64,000 nucleotides of DNA from Flectonema sp. DT1601 (taxonomy: Eukaryota; Euglenozoa; Diplonemea; Diplonemida; Diplonemidae): contig OZ025826.1 in NCBI GenBank assembly GCA_964019425.1, forward strand, positions 372,001 through 436,000, given 5' to 3'. Below are positions 60,535-64,000 of the stretch, one piece after another. Both the position numbers and the translations under genes were made by a program. Within the stretch, counting starts at the first letter, position 1. Each line of letters opens with the position of its first letter. Under the pieces are notes generated by a model. The model did not search any database. It was not told the DNA's origin and saw nothing but the letters and a program-made list of their open reading frames with translations.

Positions 60535-62018
60535 GTTCTGAATACATATTTGAAGGTCTTCTACCCAACGTTAATGCACTTCTGTGGTGTTTTTTCTCTG
60601 TTTTTCCCTCTTTTTTTTCTTCTATTTCTGGATTCATGGAGGTTAAGTCAACAAGATACAGTGTGTGTTTTATCTCAAGTTTATCAAAGTTATGTTTTGT
60701 TGCTAATTTTTATGTGTGTAGTTTTTTTGTTCTTTTTTTTTTTTTTTTTTTTTTTTTTGCAACTTTGAAAAATTTTAATTTAGTTGAATTTTGTTTTCTT
60801 GTTTTTCCTGCCTCCAGATCAGACACTCAAATTGTTTTATTTCCCCCCCCCCTTCTTCCCCTAAATCTTTTCGTATCGTATCAAAGGTCCCCCCTTCTTC
60901 CCCTTTTTTTTTGACGAAGCTCTCAGTTTCTTATGTTGTCTCATACGAATTTCTAGCAAAACAATTTTTCTTGGTTATAGTTTTATGAAATACAACTCAT
61001 GTGGTCACGATTGAAATTCATAAATCATTTTCCCCTATACTAGTTGTGGGAATTGATTAGCGTCGATTGTGTTGGGTTTCACTTTATTCCACCCCCCGCT
61101 GCGTTAATTATTATTTTTTTTTTTTTTTTTGTTTTTTTTTTTTTGAATTGCTCTGTATTTCTCATAGCGAGAAATAAAAAAACTTTTGTGAAATGTGAAA
61201 CGTGTTATCTTCTCAGCAGTTACTTGGGAGTAGAGGAAGGGGGATTCCAATTTTGGTTCGATCAGACAGCCAGCGGCAACCGTGTTCGGCCATCTGTCGA
61301 CATAAGAACGTGTGTCCTTCATATCAGTCAATCTCGCAGCCATGTGTGCATCCCCATTCTCCTCATTTCTACCTTGTTCATACAACCGGACTGAGAATAA
61401 AATATTTTTATATTTATTTTTTTTTTTCTTCCAATACATTTTTTCTGTCTTCTTCCGCACCTGTGCGAGAAGACTTAACTCTTTTTTTTTTCTTATTATT
61501 ATTTCTTTTTTTTTTATTGAACGTTCTAAAGTAAATCTAAAGGTGACGAAAAACCGGACTATTCGTGTTTTTTCATTTTGCGGGTTGACCCTCATCGAGC
61601 AACGCCGTGCGAGTCCGAGAACAAGTACCTTCATTTTTGACCACCGCTTTTATAACTAGTTAGCTGGTTTTTAAAATGCAGTCTCTGTGCTTGGTAGTTC
61701 CTTCCGACAGTTGCTTTGAGAGAGTTAGTTTCCCTGAGTCATTGTTTTTCCAGCCCCTCGGTCTAAGTCTCCAGTCTCCGCGTGTTCAATTTGATCAAAA
61801 AAAAAAAAAAAAAAAAAAGTAAAAATAATCTTTGTTGGTTCCACTGTAGTTCAACAATCACGTGTGATAACGTTATGGTTTTTTTTTTTTTTTTTTTTTT
61901 TAAGAAAAAAAAAAAAAAAAACAATAAATCAATTCTTTTATTTATTTGTTTATTTATTCTTTCTTTTCTCCTCCTCCTTCAGGGTTTGTCTAACTATAGT
62001 TTCCCAAAATAATGATAA
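60535..62018. other. Intergenic region
   Basis: 1.5 kb rich in T-runs. 60842-60895 shares TAAATCTTTTCGTATCGTATC with repeat R-E. No convincing gene; open frames here are T-run artefacts. CTCCTTCAG ends at 61982, before the next gene. Confidence 0.6.
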
Positions 62019-63269
62019 ATGTCTCGTGTTCGGTTTCGTCATTTTCCTCTCGGAAGTCAAAAAAGTAACAAATGCGGTGGAGCCCTTCGATGGAATGACA
62101 ACCAAGTTAAAGAGTATCTATCGAAAGTAATTCAGCAAGTAAAGTCAAGTCACGTTATAAAAGATGAAATTGAATTCTTGATGGAAAAACAACAAAAATG
62201 TCAGGTTGGTCCAAACTCATTTCTAACTGTTCTATTGGGATTAGAGAATAGTCCTGGTGTTTTCAAAATAATTTTTGATAAAATGGTTTCTATAGGTATC
62301 CCACCCACAACAAAACACTATAATTGCGTTTTATCGATGAATTACCATCGAGGGAACTTACAAGAAACTATCTCTACACTCCACAAAATGCGTCACTTCG
62401 GTCTCATTCCAAATCAATACACATACAGAACTTTGATTCTGGCTTTTGGCAAGGCGAGGAAATATAACGTATCGAGAGTTGTCTTTAATTCAATGGAAAA
62501 AGATGGAGTTAAGCCCACGTTGCTTAATATAAAAGCTGTTATCAGGACGTCGTCTAATTTGGCAACTGCGATGGAAATTATTAATAAATATGATATACCA
62601 CTACCGATACCGGTGAATCATGTGTATAAAAAAGATGAAGAAAAAATATTTGAATGTCTGTTTACTGCTTGTCTGAATGATAGAAACGTTGAAAGCGCGA
62701 AATGGGTTTCTGGTAAAATGGAGTTGGGAAATGTCCAAAAGGGAATCAACATTTCAGTGAGAGAAATAGAACTGCATCATCGGGTTGGTGATTCTGAAAA
62801 CTCATTTGAAATGTGGGAAAAACTTCTGAATAATGCGAGGAAAAAACGAGAAACCATCTCAGTCTCGTCTCTCAACAGATTCATACTCATATGCAAAGAC
62901 AACATTCCAAGTGGTTGTGGTGACGCACCATCTGTATGGCATGACAGGGCTAATGATATATTCTTATTTTTTCGTGAAAGTGGTGATCGTCGAGCATGCA
63001 ACTGGGAGCTTCTTGCGAAGTCTCTGTGTCAACTCTGTCTTAAAAAACGAGACAAGGGATCGATGAGACAACTGCGTCAAATACTTCGAGGGGAGAGAGT
63101 TTTAAATATAACGCACGATTCATTTATGATATCTTACGTAAATCAGATAGAGAAAACGGAAATACCGACGGTACGAGAACTCAGCGTCACGAAATCATAC
63201 TCTTCTGATATTCTTATACCTGGCGCCCCAGTAACGGTAACTTCACGTAGTCAATTACCAAAATGGTGA
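62019..63269 (+). CDS. Pentatricopeptide-repeat (PPR) protein
   Basis: 416 residues. Clear PPR units lie in the first half: PPTTKHYNCVLSMNYHRGNLQETISTLHKMRHFGLIPNQ and YTYRTLILAFGKARKYNVSRVVFNSMEKDGVKPT match the 35-residue repeat. Further degenerate helical repeats follow (ECLFTACLNDRNVESAKWVSGKME, ENSFEMWEKLLNNAR). The basic N-terminus (MSRVRFRHFPLGSQKSNK) could be a mitochondrial presequence. PPR proteins bind organellar RNA for processing or stability. An upstream ATG eight bases before the chosen start opens a short overlapping frame that stops after 18 codons. 36 bases from TCCTTCAG to the ATG. The ORF ends CAAAATGG-TGA with GTGAGT at the stop. Confidence 0.85.
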   Translation: MSRVRFRHFPLGSQKSNKCGGALRWNDNQVKEYLSKVIQQVKSSHVIKDEIEFLMEKQQKCQVGPNSFLTVLLGLENSPGVFKIIFDKMVSIGIPPTTKHYNCVLSMNYHRGNLQETISTLHKMRHFGLIPNQYTYRTLILAFGKARKYNVSRVVFNSMEKDGVKPTLLNIKAVIRTSSNLATAMEIINKYDIPLPIPVNHVYKKDEEKIFECLFTACLNDRNVESAKWVSGKMELGNVQKGINISVREIELHHRVGDSENSFEMWEKLLNNARKKRETISVSSLNRFILICKDNIPSGCGDAPSVWHDRANDIFLFFRESGDRRACNWELLAKSLCQLCLKKRDKGSMRQLRQILRGERVLNITHDSFMISYVNQIEKTEIPTVRELSVTKSYSSDILIPGAPVTVTSRSQLPKW

Positions 63270-63445
63270 GTCTCTTATTATTCTTCGTTGCTATTTTCCT
63301 TTTTTTCATTTGATATTAATCTGTTCATTCTCATCAGGTTTTAAAAAAAAATGTTTGATATAGTTGGCTGGACTATTTTAAAAGAAAAACAAACTTTTTT
63401 TTTTTTTTTTTTTAAATAAATTTTTTTTTAATTTTCCCTTCAGAA

Positions 63446-64000
63446 ATGTCCGAGAGTGACGAAGATGTACCGGAATGTCGAATTTGTAAATGTGATGGTA
63501 TGGAAACACCTTTAATATCTCCCTGTTTGTGTAAGGGTTCTTGTGAATGGGTTCATGAAGATTGCCTCGTCCAGTGGCTTCGACAAACTACTACAGATGT
63601 ATTTGAAGGACGAACGAAAAAACGAGAATACGAATGTGAGATTTGCAACACCGAACTAAACGTTAAGATGACGATGGTTCCATCGGGTGTTCGATATTTT
63701 ACGGACCCTTGCAGTACTCCGTTTGTTCCTCCTTTAATTGTGATGAATATTTCTATTTTCGCACCTTTCTTAGCATATGTTGCATCTGTTGCACTGGAGA
63801 CTATGTTGCTTCCTCTTCTACAATGGGTCGTACCTGACATTGAACCAAGACGTGATGCTCCCTTCATTGTGTCATTGTCGCTGCTTGCATTAAAAATATT
63901 AATTTTAACGGCTGCGTTTCTTCCTCCAACGTTTCGTGAATTTCTAAGACAGAACGTAACTTATCCTTTGGAAAAATCTATTCTTTTCTATGCTTGGAGG
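63446..64000 (+). CDS. RING-CH (MARCH-type) membrane E3 ubiquitin ligase, 3' end outside window
   Basis: 185 codons are open to the window edge with no stop. The N-terminus has a complete C4HC3 RING-CH domain: Cys11, Cys14, Cys27, Cys29, His37, Cys40, Cys64, Cys67, with the expected C-x2-C, C-x-C-x7-H-x2-C and C-x2-C spacing and WVHEDCLVQWL. At least two hydrophobic segments follow (about 95-120 and 135-155). MARCH ligases sit in endosomal, ER or plasma membranes and ubiquitinate membrane proteins. The ATG is only two bases after TTTTCCCTTCAG, 176 bases downstream of the PPR stop. Confidence 0.9.
   Translation, partial: MSESDEDVPECRICKCDGMETPLISPCLCKGSCEWVHEDCLVQWLRQTTTDVFEGRTKKREYECEICNTELNVKMTMVPSGVRYFTDPCSTPFVPPLIVMNISIFAPFLAYVASVALETMLLPLLQWVVPDIEPRRDAPFIVSLSLLALKILILTAAFLPPTFREFLRQNVTYPLEKSILFYAWR

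Noticed and set aside
60525-61659. Overlapping frames on both strands after the purple acid phosphatase
   Set aside because: Built from T-runs (poly-Phe) and A-runs (poly-Lys); no recognisable protein.
63255-63450. Intron joining the PPR gene to the RING-CH gene
   Set aside because: GTGAGT at the PPR stop and CAG at 63443 look like splice sites, but joining them gives TGA immediately, so no fusion results.

Overview
This window comes from the nuclear genome of a microbial eukaryote (protist). It is AT-rich, full of A and T homopolymer runs, and gene-sparse. The genes encode eukaryotic proteins: three SKP1 copies, eIF3g, a PTB/hnRNP-L-like protein, an SLC35 nucleotide-sugar transporter, a purple acid phosphatase, a PPR protein and a RING-CH ligase. 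Short GT-AG introns can be read directly in the SKP1 copies and the transporter. All intact host genes (12.1-64 kb) lie on the + strand. Each has a (C)AG, usually after a pyrimidine-rich stretch, shortly before its ATG. That suggests either spliced-leader trans-splicing, as in Euglenozoa, or 5'UTR introns in nearly every gene. The species cannot be named from sequence alone; a euglenozoan such as a diplonemid is one hypothesis.

Layout. (1) 1-9.8 kb is a repeat and mobile-element mosaic. Two inverted arrays of hairpin-bearing tandem units (1-480 and 8745-9290) enclose a TIR element, a LINE fragment with an OTU protease domain, tRNA-derived SINE-like copies, a GC-rich ORF and several families of perfect small hairpins. 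(2) 9.8-12 kb holds broken retrotransposon RNase H fragments. (3) 12.1-38.3 kb is the gene-bearing part: TMEM164-like, subtilase-EGF-CUB, QPRT, a 1516-aa secreted repeat protein, SLC35 transporter, eIF3g, SKP1 x3 with a secreted-type PPP phosphatase between copies 2 and 3, a CCCH zinc-finger protein and a PTB-like protein. (4) 38.3-49.7 kb is gene-free and rich in repeats. It contains an isolated LSU rRNA fragment, a 683-bp TIR element with a 6-bp target duplication, a roughly 290-bp TTTTA satellite and two abutting TA-flanked TIR elements. (5) 49.7-64 kb holds a CHASE-domain receptor with a degenerate cyclase-like region, a 2.95-kb perfect tandem duplication carrying a small membrane-protein gene, purple acid phosphatase, a PPR protein and a RING-CH protein cut by the window end.

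The genes do not form an obvious pathway. QPRT serves NAD synthesis, SKP1 serves SCF ubiquitin ligases and RING-CH serves membrane-protein ubiquitination. eIF3g, CCCH, PTB-like and PPR proteins act on RNA, while the subtilase, phosphatases and repeat protein are secreted or surface proteins. Short dispersed repeats (called here R-A to R-E) sit in most intergenic gaps.
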